Source of the DNA: DATCJU01 sp036562635
GTDB taxonomy: Bacteria; Actinomycetota; Actinomycetes; Mycobacteriales; Pseudonocardiaceae
Reading direction: 5' to 3'
Length of the DNA stretch: 23,449 bases
Assembly: GCA_036562635.1 (NCBI GenBank)
Contig: DATCJU010000125.1
Coordinates: forward strand, 1-23,449
Numbering within the stretch: position 1 is the first letter of the stretch; every line of letters begins with the position of its first letter. The notes beneath the pieces are model-generated. The model was given only the letters and a program-made list of their open reading frames with translations, did not search any database and was not told the origin of the DNA. A program made the position numbers and the translations under genes. Positions 16,693-23,449 of this stretch are shown here, in pieces.

Positions 16693-17958
16693 ATGATCAA
16701 AAGTCTGATTCCCCCTGCCGGTCCACCCCGGACCCTCGCCCTGGCCCAGCTGATCAGCCGGACCGGGGACGGCGCGTACTACGTGTGCGCGGCCCTGTTC
16801 TTCACCAGGGTTGTCGGGCTGTCACCGGGGCAGCTGGGGCTCGGCCTGACCATAGCGTGGGCGGTGGCACTGGTCCTGGGCGTTCCCCTGGGGAACCTGG
16901 CGGACCGCAGGGGCGTGCGCGGGACGGCGGTGTTCTTCTTCTGCTGCGCGGGAGTCGCCGTCGGCTCGTACTTGTTCGTGCGCTCCTTCCCGCTGTTCGT
17001 CCTCGCCGCGTGCCTGTACGCGGTGGGCCAGCGCAGCGGCTCGGCCGCCCAGCAGGCGCTGCTCGCCGGCGTGGTGCCCCGGGAGAACCTGACGAAGGTG
17101 CGGGCCTACCTGCAATCCAGCTACAACGCCGGACTGGCGGTGGGTGCGGCGCTCGGCGGCATCGTGCTGCTCTTCGACACACCTGCCGCCTACCTCGCTG
17201 CGTTCGCGCTCAACTCCGTGGCGTTCTTCGTGGCGGCCCTCGTGCTGTGCCGGGTGCCCGCGGTCCCGCCGACACCGCCCGCCACCAAGGACAAGGCCAA
17301 GCAGTCGGTGTTCCAGGACCCCCCCTACGTCGCGGTGAGCCTGCTGAACCTGATCCTGGTCCTGCACGTGCCGCTGATCGACGTGGCCCTGCCGCTGTGG
17401 ATCGTCGGGCACACCGAGGCCCCGGCCTGGGTGCTGTCCGTGATGTTCGTGCTCAACACGCTGGCCGTGGTGGTCTTCCAGGTCCGGGTGTCCCGAGGGG
17501 TGACCGGCCTGGCCAGCGCAGCCCGGTACGTGGTGCGCGGTGGCCTGCTGCTCGGTGCGGGATGCGTGATCTTCGCCTTCTCCGGCAGTCCCGACTCGGT
17601 CGTGCCCGCGTTCCTGCTGCTGGTCGCTGCCGCCGCGGTGCAGACGCTGGGGGAAATGGTGCAGATGGCGGGCACCTGGGAGATCAGTTTCGGGCTGGCC
17701 CCGGACGGCAGGCACGGCCAGTACCAGGCCTTCTTCGGCATGGGGCTCACCGTGGCCGAGATCGTCGGTCCGCTGGCGCTGACCGGGCTGATCGTCTACT
17801 GGGGCGCACCCGGCTGGATCCTGCTCGGCGCGCTCTTCGTGATCGCGGGATTCCTGATGGTTCCCGCCGTGCGATGGGGCGAACGTCGGCTCGCCGCGGC
17901 GCAGAAGGCGTCGGAACAGGAACTGCCCGACACCTCCGGCGAGCTGGCCAGGAACTGA
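16693..17958 (+). CDS. MFS transporter, likely product exporter
   Basis: A 421-residue integral membrane protein with about 12 hydrophobic helices. ATG 16693 is chosen because GAGGAG lies at 16683-16688; the longer open frame overlaps the preceding gene and is not membrane-like. The MFS loop 2-3 motif GNLADRRGVRGT is at 67-78. A soluble central loop (VPPTPPATKDKAKQSVFQDP) separates the two six-helix halves, and the cytoplasmic tail is charged. In this operon it most likely exports the finished compound and gives self-protection (inference). The spacer before it is 55 bp, with no hairpin obvious, so transcription probably runs through. Confidence 0.9.
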   Translation: MIKSLIPPAGPPRTLALAQLISRTGDGAYYVCAALFFTRVVGLSPGQLGLGLTIAWAVALVLGVPLGNLADRRGVRGTAVFFFCCAGVAVGSYLFVRSFPLFVLAACLYAVGQRSGSAAQQALLAGVVPRENLTKVRAYLQSSYNAGLAVGAALGGIVLLFDTPAAYLAAFALNSVAFFVAALVLCRVPAVPPTPPATKDKAKQSVFQDPPYVAVSLLNLILVLHVPLIDVALPLWIVGHTEAPAWVLSVMFVLNTLAVVVFQVRVSRGVTGLASAARYVVRGGLLLGAGCVIFAFSGSPDSVVPAFLLLVAAAAVQTLGEMVQMAGTWEISFGLAPDGRHGQYQAFFGMGLTVAEIVGPLALTGLIVYWGAPGWILLGALFVIAGFLMVPAVRWGERRLAAAQKASEQELPDTSGELARN

Positions 17959-17972
17959 GAGAGGAAGACGTC

Positions 17973-19211
17973 GTGGGCTCGAACCGCCGTACGGTTCTGA
18001 TCATCGGGGGCCGTGTGGAGACGGTCCGCAAGGCCAGGAACATGGGCCTGGGCGTCGTCGATGTCCTGCGCCCGGAGGAGTACCGGCCCGAGCACGCCGC
18101 CCTGGTCGACGCGGCACTGCTGGTGGACTACACCGACTGGTCGGTGCTCGAGCCCCTGGTGACGGCCGCGCACCAGGTGTTCGGGTTCTCGGGGGTCGCC
18201 ACCATCACCGAACCGGGTGTCGAGCCCGTCGGGCGGATCAGCGATGCCCTGGGCCTCCGCGGCAACACCCACCACTGTGCCCGTCTGATGCGGGACAAGT
18301 GGGAGATGCGCCGGCATCTCGCCGCCGGGAGCGGTGCCGTCGCCGCCGAGCTGGTGGAGGGGCGGGACAGTCTGGTGGCGTTCGGCGAGCGCCACGGCTA
18401 CCCGTTCGTGGTCAAGCCGGTGGACGCGGCCGCCAGCTTCGGGGTGCGGCTGGTGGAGAGCCCGGAGGCGATCGAGGACGTCTGGCATGCGATCACGCGC
18501 CTGCGGGGCAGCACCGAGCACCAGTTCGCCCACTACTTCCCCGTCGAACGCTTCCTGATGGAGGAGTACCTGGAGGGGCCGGAGTACAGCGTGGAGTCGC
18601 TGAGCTTCGACGGGCGGCACGTCGTGCTGGCGATCACCGAGAAGCTGGTCTATCCCAACTTCGTGGAGCTCGGCCACGCCGTGCCCGCCCGGCTGAGCCC
18701 CGACGACGAGGAGGCGGTGCTGCGCTGCGTCCACGACTTCCTGGACGCCGTGGACCTGCGGCACGGCCCCGCGCACACGGAGATCAAACTGACCGCGGAC
18801 GGCCCCCGGGTGATCGAGTCCCACGGCAGGCCGGGCGGCGACCGCATCATGGACCTGGTCCAGGCCGCCTGTGGGGTCGACATCGAGGCCTACACCATCG
18901 GCTGGGCCGCGGGCGTCCTTCCTGCCCTGGACGGCAGGCCCGAGGCCCACAGGGCTGCCGCGACCCATTTCCTCCGGGCCGAGCCGGGCCGGGTCACCGG
19001 CATCGAGGGAGTCGCGGAGGTGCGGGCCCACGAGGCCGTGTTCGGAGTCGACGTCACGGTCTCCGAGGGGGACGTGGTCCGTCCGCTGGAGGCCAGCTGG
19101 GACCGGGTGGGGCAGGTCCTGGTCACCGCACCCGACACGGCCACCGCCGTCGCGTTGGGCGAGCAGCTCGCCGGGAAGGTCTCCGTGATCACCGAACCGG
19201 TGGGCTCCTGA
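17973..19211 (+). CDS. ATP-grasp carboxylate-amine ligase 1
   Basis: A 412-residue ATP-grasp enzyme. GTG 17973 is chosen, with GAGGAAG just upstream and 14 bp after the MFS stop; the same frame is open far upstream inside the transporter gene but only as a shadow. Residues 1-95 form a pre-ATP-grasp domain (VLIIGGRVETVRKARNMGLG). The ATP site has YPFVVKPVDAAASFGV (K148) and FLMEEYLEGPEYSVES. The metal-binding end is HTEIKLT (E270) and VIESHGRPGGDR (E282). Canonical enzymes have Asn two residues after that Glu; here it is His284. The layout matches L-amino acid ligases such as BacD, which make an amide through an acyl phosphate. The amino acid partners are unknown. Confidence 0.9.
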   Translation: MGSNRRTVLIIGGRVETVRKARNMGLGVVDVLRPEEYRPEHAALVDAALLVDYTDWSVLEPLVTAAHQVFGFSGVATITEPGVEPVGRISDALGLRGNTHHCARLMRDKWEMRRHLAAGSGAVAAELVEGRDSLVAFGERHGYPFVVKPVDAAASFGVRLVESPEAIEDVWHAITRLRGSTEHQFAHYFPVERFLMEEYLEGPEYSVESLSFDGRHVVLAITEKLVYPNFVELGHAVPARLSPDDEEAVLRCVHDFLDAVDLRHGPAHTEIKLTADGPRVIESHGRPGGDRIMDLVQAACGVDIEAYTIGWAAGVLPALDGRPEAHRAAATHFLRAEPGRVTGIEGVAEVRAHEAVFGVDVTVSEGDVVRPLEASWDRVGQVLVTAPDTATAVALGEQLAGKVSVITEPVGS

Positions 19212-19272
19212 GCGGCCCCCGCCGTCCTGCCCGGCCCCGGAACAGACACAGACCCCTGGAGGAACCGGCACC

Positions 19273-20529
19273 ATGCCAGAACATATCCTGATCTTCGGCA
19301 ACGGGTACGACATACCCGGCCGTATCCGCGCGTTCGGCGCCGGCTCGGGCCGGAGGATCTCCACCAGCGTGATGTGCTGGCCCGAACACCTGGCGAAGAT
19401 CGAGGAGGCGGAGGGGCACTCCCGGATCGTCGCGGTGCGGGCGGACAGTCCCGTCGAGGACTGGATCACGCTCGCCCGGGCGATCCACGCGGTGGAGCCG
19501 GTGACCCGCATCGGCACCTTCGGTGACCAGTGCCAGGAGATCGCGGCCGAGGTGGGACGGGCACTGGGTGTGCCCACCCACTCACCCGAGACGGTCCGTG
19601 CGGTCTTCGACAAGCACGCCATGCGCCGGCGGCTGGCGGAGGCCGGGGTTGACCTGACGCCTTCCGCAGTGGTCCGGGACGCGGACGAACTGCGGGAGTT
19701 CGCCGCCGAACACGGCTACCCGTGCGTGGTCAAACCGCTGAGGGGCACGGCCAGTACGGGGGTCTCCGTCCTGCGCGGGGCGGAGGAGGCGGAGGCCGCC
19801 TTCGCCCGGGCCCGAGGTCAGGACGCCTCGACCAAGGTGGTCGTGGAGACGTTCCTGCCCGGGGTGCAGTACAGCGTGGAGAGCTTCTCCGAACTGGGGG
19901 AGCACGTGGTGGTGGCCATCACCCGCAAGTACTCCGATCCCGTCAGCCTGGTGGAGCTCGGGCACGTCATGCCCGCTCCGCTGGACCCGCAGCAGGAGGA
20001 GGCCGTACGCGCCTACGTGGTGCGGGTGCTGGACGCACTGGGCGTGGAGTTCGGGCCCACCCACACCGAGATCGTCCTCACCGAGTCCGGGCCCAGGGTC
20101 ATCGAGACCCATCTGCGGGTGGGCGGTGACGAGATCTGGAACATGGTCACGGACGCGGTGGGGGTGGATCTCGTCGAGTACCAGCTCCGGCAGTGCGTCG
20201 GGGAGAAGGTGCTCCCCGCCATCCGCGAGATCCTCGACGACCCGTCACATGCTCCCCGCCACGAGGCGATCTGGTTCGCCTCCGCACCCGCGTCGGGTGT
20301 GCTGGTCGAGGTCTCCGGAGCCGAGGGACCGCATCCGGACGGTGTCCGCGTCGAGGTGCTCGGTGCACCCGGTACCCGGCTCAACGGCCTGCAGAACTCG
20401 GACTCGCGGCTGGCCTGGGCCCGGGCTCACGCCGCTACCGCGGAGGAGGCGCTGATCCTGGCTCGCGAGGCCATCGGGCGGCTGGAATTCGTCACGCGGA
20501 TCTCCCTCGACCAAGCCGAGCTCCTGTGA
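19273..20529 (+). CDS. ATP-grasp carboxylate-amine ligase 2 (paralogue)
   Basis: A 418-residue protein starting at ATG 19273 after GGAGG. It shares the layout of the preceding gene: pre-ATP-grasp domain (ILIFGNGYDIPGRIRAFGAG), YPCVVKPLRGTASTGVSVL (K154), VVETFLPGVQYSVES, VELGHVMPAPL, HTEIVLT (E266) and VIETHLRVGGDEI (E278, again with His280 where Asn is usual). The two are clearly paralogues that have diverged, most around the ATP loop and the acceptor side, which suggests different substrates. Together they could build two amide bonds, or one may have a different acyl acceptor. The start of the next gene overlaps its stop (TGATG). Confidence 0.9.
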   Translation: MPEHILIFGNGYDIPGRIRAFGAGSGRRISTSVMCWPEHLAKIEEAEGHSRIVAVRADSPVEDWITLARAIHAVEPVTRIGTFGDQCQEIAAEVGRALGVPTHSPETVRAVFDKHAMRRRLAEAGVDLTPSAVVRDADELREFAAEHGYPCVVKPLRGTASTGVSVLRGAEEAEAAFARARGQDASTKVVVETFLPGVQYSVESFSELGEHVVVAITRKYSDPVSLVELGHVMPAPLDPQQEEAVRAYVVRVLDALGVEFGPTHTEIVLTESGPRVIETHLRVGGDEIWNMVTDAVGVDLVEYQLRQCVGEKVLPAIREILDDPSHAPRHEAIWFASAPASGVLVEVSGAEGPHPDGVRVEVLGAPGTRLNGLQNSDSRLAWARAHAATAEEALILAREAIGRLEFVTRISLDQAELL

Positions 20530-20834
20530 TGAATGCCGTGGAACAGGAAGAGCGGAACACCCGCGCGATCATCGAGGATCTCGACGAGCAGATCATCTCC
20601 ATGATCCTGCGCAGGGCCGAACTGGCCCGGCGGCACCAGTCCCTCCGTCGGGCGGCGGGTCTGCCCGCCATCGAGCTGGCCCGGGAGAACGAGGAGCTGC
20701 GGCGCTACGTCGCCCGACTGGGCCGGCAGGGAGCCGAGATCGCCCGGGTCGTGCTCTCCCTGTCCCGCGCGCCGGGGTTCACCCGAGGCACGTGGACCAG
20801 GGTGAACGGCGGCGGGGCCCAGACGGCGTCCTGA
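20529..20834 (+). CDS. second chorismate mutase, AroQ-delta type
   Basis: A 101-residue helical protein; its ATG shares one base with the upstream TGA. It aligns without gaps to the core of Mycobacterium tuberculosis chorismate mutase Rv0948c (AroQ-delta; alignment by eye from memory). The active-site residues R18, R35, R46, R58 and E59 of that enzyme are all conserved here, within NTRAIIEDLDEQI, RRAELARRHQSLRRA and ELARENEELRRY. The Rv0948c C-terminus, which docks onto DAHP synthase, is replaced by a longer PGFTRGTWTR tail. The reaction would be chorismate to prephenate, perhaps to supply phenylalanine or tyrosine as a building block. Use of the amino analogue, as a second PapB, is possible. 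It is the last gene of the operon. Confidence 0.82.
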   Translation: MNAVEQEERNTRAIIEDLDEQIISMILRRAELARRHQSLRRAAGLPAIELARENEELRRYVARLGRQGAEIARVVLSLSRAPGFTRGTWTRVNGGGAQTAS

Positions 20835-20837
20835 CGA

Positions 20838-20894
20838 CCCGGTACGCCGGGCGGGTACCGGTGACGTGCTGCGTGGCACGCGGTGGGTACCGGG
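20838..20894. terminator. hairpins between convergent genes, probable bidirectional terminator
   Basis: ccggtac (20839-20845) can pair with gtaccgg (20855-20861), or, extended to cccggtac (20838-20845), with gtaccggg (20887-20894). The stretch lies between the last cluster gene and the convergent VIT-family gene, whose stop codon (20895-20897) it abuts. It likely ends transcription from both sides and marks the right edge of the operon. Confidence 0.6.
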
Positions 20895-21638
20895 CTAGAC
20901 GCCGCTGCCCACGAGGTGGCCCACCGCGAACGTGACCCCCATGGCCAGCAGCCCCACCCCGACAGTGCGGAGCACGGCGGGACGCACCGGGGCCTGCCCG
21001 AGCCGGGCGCTCACCGCACCGGTCAGCGCCAGGGTCACCGCCACCGCGGCGACGGTGACCGGCACCCGCCAGGTCGGCGGCGGCAGGGTGATCGCCAGCA
21101 GCGGGAGCAGTGACCCGAGGACGAACGAGAACATCGACGACCACGCGGCCTGCCACGGGCTGGTCCGTTCGTCCGGATCGATGCCCAGCTCGGTCTCGGC
21201 GTGGGCCGCCAGGGCGTTGTGCCGGGTGAGTTCCCGCGCCACCTCCTCGGCCAGTTCCCGGGACAACCCCTTGGCCTGGTAGAGCCGGACCAGCTCCTCG
21301 AGTTCGTCCTCGGGCATGGTCTGCAGCTCCCACCGCTCCTTCTCCAGGGCCGCCCGCTCGGTGTCGGCCTGGGTGCTGACCGACACGTACTCGCCCCCGG
21401 CCATGGACAGTGCCCCGGCGACCAGGCCCGCCAACCCGGCCAGCAGGACGGTGGAACGGTCCACGGCGGCTCCGGCCACACCGACCACCAGCCCGGCGGT
21501 GGACACGATGCCGTCGTTGGCGCCGAGCACCCCGGCGCGCAGTCGGTTGAGCCGGCTCGCCAGGCCGCTCCGGTGCTGTTCTCCCGGGTGCGGCCGCGGT
21601 GCTCCGGATCCTGCAGCGTGATGTGGATGCTGGCTCAC
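20895..21638 (-). CDS. VIT1/CCC1-family membrane protein (putative iron/manganese transporter)
   Basis: A 247-residue protein on the minus strand. I chose GTG at 21638 because GGGGAGG precedes it; the frame is open far further upstream, but only as the shadow of the dehydrogenase gene. A His-rich N-terminal tail (SQHPHHAAG) is followed by LRAGVLGANDGIVSTAGLVV (first helix) and SMAGGEYVSVSTQADTE, the family signature. A charged helical cytoplasmic domain comes next (RAALEKERWELQTMPEDEL), which in plant VIT1 binds metal, and then three more membrane helices. The family moves Fe2+ or Mn2+ out of the cytosol. It converges on the cluster and has no evident link to it. Confidence 0.9.
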   Translation of the reverse strand: MSQHPHHAAGSGAPRPHPGEQHRSGLASRLNRLRAGVLGANDGIVSTAGLVVGVAGAAVDRSTVLLAGLAGLVAGALSMAGGEYVSVSTQADTERAALEKERWELQTMPEDELEELVRLYQAKGLSRELAEEVARELTRHNALAAHAETELGIDPDERTSPWQAAWSSMFSFVLGSLLPLLAITLPPPTWRVPVTVAAVAVTLALTGAVSARLGQAPVRPAVLRTVGVGLLAMGVTFAVGHLVGSGV

Positions 21639-21814
21639 GTCGCCTCCCCGCGCGCACCCGGTCCGTGGTGCCTCGGCCGGACCCCACTGTGGTGTACCCG
21701 GTCCCACCGTGGGCCTATCCGGTGCCAGTCCGGTCGGGTGAGGACTCGGTCCACCGTGGCCGGTCGAGGGCCGGGTCGGTTCGGCTCCCGGGCACGGGGA
21801 AGGCAGGGGAGAGG

Positions 21815-21853
21815 GCGCCCCTCGGCCGCCCCCTGCCGGGCCGAGGGGCGCCT
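21815..21853 (-). terminator. 13-bp stem hairpin terminator after the acyl-CoA dehydrogenase gene
   Basis: ggcgcccctcggc (21815-21827) is the exact reverse complement of gccgaggggcgcc (21841-21853), with a 13-nt loop. On the minus strand it starts three bases after the dehydrogenase stop codon, so it should end that transcript. The 176 bp between it and the VIT-family start hold only the leader of that gene as far as I can see. Confidence 0.8.
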
Positions 21854-21856
21854 GGT

Positions 21857-23095
21857 TCACCGGGCGGTTTCCCGCCCCGGTTGTTCGCTCCGGTAACGCC
21901 TGAGCTCGCGACGGGCCAGGGAACGCTTGTGCACCTCGTCCGGCCCGTCGGCCAGACGCAGGGTGCGGGCGTGTGCCCACAGCTCGGCCAGCGGGAAGTC
22001 CTGGCTGACCCCACCCGCGCCGTACAGCTGGATCGCCTTGTCCAACACCCACTCGACCGTCCGCGGCGCGGCGATCTTGATCGCCTGGATCTCGGTGTGC
22101 GCTCCGCGGTTGCCCACGGTGTCCATCAACCAGGCGGTCTTGAGCACCAGCAGCCGCAGCTGCTCGATGCGGACCCGGGACTCGGCGATCCAGTCCTGCA
22201 CCACGCCCTGCTCGGCCAACGGCCGGCCGAACGCGACGCGGTCCACGGCGCGGCGACACATCAGCTCCAACGCCCGCTCGGCCATGCCGATCAGGCGCAT
22301 GCAGTGGTGGATCCGGCCGGGCCCGAGCCGGGCCTGGGCGATGGCGAACCCCGAGCCCTCCTCGCCGATCAGGTTCTCCACCGGCACCCGCACGTCGGAG
22401 AACTCGATCTCGGCGTGGCCACCGTGGTCGGAGTCGTCGTAGCCGAACACGTGCATGCCGCGTCGGATCGTTACCCCGGGGGTGTCGGTGGGCACCAGGA
22501 CCATGCTCTGCTGCCGGTGCGGTTCGGCGGTGGGGTCGGTCTTGCCCATCACGATGAGGATGCGACAGGCGGGGTTCATCGCACCGGAGATGAACCACTT
22601 GCGACCGTTGATTACGTAGTGGTCGCCGTCCCGCTCGATGCGCGTGCGGATGTTGGTGGCGTCGGAGGAGGCGACGTCTGGCTCGGTCATGGCGAAGGCC
22701 GAACGGATCTTCCCGTCCAGCAGGGGCCGCAGCCACCGCTCGCGTTGCTGCTCGGTGCCGAACATGGCGAGCACCTCCATGTTCCCGGTGTCCGGTGCCG
22801 CGCAGTTGAGCGCGACCGGAGCCAGGTGGGGGCTGTGCCCGGTGATCTCGGCCAGCGGGGCGTACTGCAGGTTGGTCAGCCCGGCGCCGAACTCGCCGGG
22901 CAGGAACAGGTTCCACAGGCCACGCCGACGTGCCTCCGCCTTGAGTTCCTCCACCACCGGCGGAACGGCCCAGGGGTCGGTCCGTTCGGCGAGCTGGGCC
23001 CGGAACACCGGCTCGGCCGGGTAGACGTGGGAGTCCATGAAGTCCAGGAGCTGCTGACGGAGCTCCTCGGTTCGGGCGTCGAACGCGAAGTCCAT
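21857..23095 (-). CDS. acyl-CoA dehydrogenase, ACAD10/ACAD11-like
   Basis: A 412-residue flavoenzyme on the minus strand, full length for the family. N-terminal helices (~1-125) end in RSAFAMTEPDVASSDATNI (FAD contact). The beta domain has WFISGAMNPACRILIVMGK, and the C-terminal helical domain has VAFGRPLAEQ, QLYGAGGVSQDFPLAELWAH and RLADGPDEVH. In medium-chain ACADs the catalytic Glu is in YEGT; the aligned residue here is Asp (ADGPDEVH), as I recall for the ACAD10/11 subfamily. That group acts on 4-hydroxy acids in mammals together with a fused kinase-like domain. Here the kinase-like protein is encoded by the separate gene directly upstream, whose stop codon abuts this ATG. Confidence 0.93.
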   Translation of the reverse strand: MDFAFDARTEELRQQLLDFMDSHVYPAEPVFRAQLAERTDPWAVPPVVEELKAEARRRGLWNLFLPGEFGAGLTNLQYAPLAEITGHSPHLAPVALNCAAPDTGNMEVLAMFGTEQQRERWLRPLLDGKIRSAFAMTEPDVASSDATNIRTRIERDGDHYVINGRKWFISGAMNPACRILIVMGKTDPTAEPHRQQSMVLVPTDTPGVTIRRGMHVFGYDDSDHGGHAEIEFSDVRVPVENLIGEEGSGFAIAQARLGPGRIHHCMRLIGMAERALELMCRRAVDRVAFGRPLAEQGVVQDWIAESRVRIEQLRLLVLKTAWLMDTVGNRGAHTEIQAIKIAAPRTVEWVLDKAIQLYGAGGVSQDFPLAELWAHARTLRLADGPDEVHKRSLARRELRRYRSEQPGRETAR

Positions 23096-23449
23096 TCAGT
23101 CCTCCTTGAGGGCGGCGTGGCCGTGCGCGACGAGCGGGGCGACCAGCTCACCCACCCGGTCGAACCCGGCGCCGACGGTCATGCCCTGGGCGAACCGGTA
23201 GTGGATGCCTTCGAGGATCACGGCGAGCTTGTAGAAGGCGAACGCGACGTACCAGGGGAACCGGGACAGGTCGCGCCTGGAACGTTCGGCGTAGCGGGCG
23301 ACGAGCTCCGTGGCGTCCGGGTAGCCGGGTGCCGCGCTGGCGTCGGACACCGGGCTGTCGCCCTCGTGCAGTGCCCGGGTGGAGTAGGCGACCAGCAGGG
23401 CCAGGTCGGTGAGCGGGTCCCCGAGCGTGGACATCTCCCAGTCCAGGAC
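23096..23449 (-). CDS. APH-fold phosphotransferase family protein, C-terminal part (truncated by window)
   Basis: The 117 C-terminal codons of a minus-strand gene that continues beyond the window. The first visible residues, VLDWEMSTLGDPLTDLALL, hold the DWE metal-binding motif and the following GDP of aminoglycoside phosphotransferase/ACAD10 kinase-like folds. Later features are YAERSRRDLSRFPWYVAFAF and FKLAVILEGIHYR-like helices. Such proteins, fused or adjacent to ACAD10/11-type dehydrogenases, phosphorylate 4-hydroxyacyl substrates before dehydration (family knowledge). The stop codon directly abuts the dehydrogenase ATG, so the two are an operon. It is not an antibiotic resistance gene by this context. 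Confidence 0.88.
   Translation of the reverse strand, partial: VLDWEMSTLGDPLTDLALLVAYSTRALHEGDSPVSDASAAPGYPDATELVARYAERSRRDLSRFPWYVAFAFYKLAVILEGIHYRFAQGMTVGAGFDRVGELVAPLVAHGHAALKED

Noticed and set aside
16785..17972. An 808-residue protein combining a 5' extension with the first ATP-grasp ligase
   Set aside because: The first ~395 codons are Gly/Arg/Pro-rich shadow of the MFS gene in another frame; GTG 17973 has its own ribosome binding site.
20895..22916. A 673-residue minus-strand protein containing the VIT-family domain
   Set aside because: Everything upstream of 21638 is the shadow of the acyl-CoA dehydrogenase gene and an intergenic terminator; VIT-family length is right from GTG 21638.

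Overview
The window is about 23.4 kb of GC-rich DNA from an actinomycete. The evidence is strongly G/C-biased third codon positions, frequent GTG starts, ATGA/GTGA gene overlaps, a short group 2 sigma factor, a SpoIIE-type phosphatase and hairpin terminators without U-tracts. The genus cannot be fixed from sequence alone; a Nocardiopsis- or Streptomyces-like organism would fit.

Left flank (1-7420), genomic background: the 3' end of an acyl-CoA dehydrogenase-like gene; a PAS/GAF/SpoIIE-type PP2C phosphatase; a group 2 sigma-70 factor preceded by a perfect 20-bp tandem repeat; a TetR regulator; a zinc-independent MDR (quinone oxidoreductase-like) gene with a TetR-type palindrome just upstream of its start; a small unknown protein; a DUF4180 protein; a C-terminal remnant of a FetB/UPF0014 ABC permease on the minus strand; and a four-helix DUF7144-type membrane protein closed by a 22-bp hairpin.

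Middle (7420-20834), the part of most interest: about 0.9 kb without convincing genes but with several palindromes leads to a DUF5937-like/ArsR regulator. Next come a promoter with an ArsR-type palindrome and ten co-directional, tightly packed genes forming an NRPS-free biosynthetic gene cluster. In order these are a ThiO/DAAO-like FAD oxidase, a PrmC/PapM-like N-methyltransferase, a PapB-like 4-amino-4-deoxychorismate mutase, a fused PabA-PabB ADC synthase (PapA) with the diagnostic PIKGT motif, a PapC-like dehydrogenase, an alpha-oxoamine synthase-fold PLP enzyme, an MFS exporter, two paralogous ATP-grasp ligases, and a second chorismate mutase of the AroQ-delta type. The inferred logic is chorismate -> ADC -> 4-amino-4-deoxyprephenate -> 4-aminophenylpyruvate -> 4-aminophenylalanine (PAPA), probably N-methylated. 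Further steps would be an acyl-CoA-dependent or other PLP step, flavin oxidation, and one or two ATP-dependent amide bonds made without NRPS modules. The product is unknown to me.

Right flank (20835-23449), minus strand: a VIT1/CCC1-family membrane protein, an ACAD10/11-type acyl-CoA dehydrogenase and a truncated APH-fold phosphotransferase-like gene directly upstream of it. These look like ordinary catabolic/housekeeping genes and set the right edge of the cluster.
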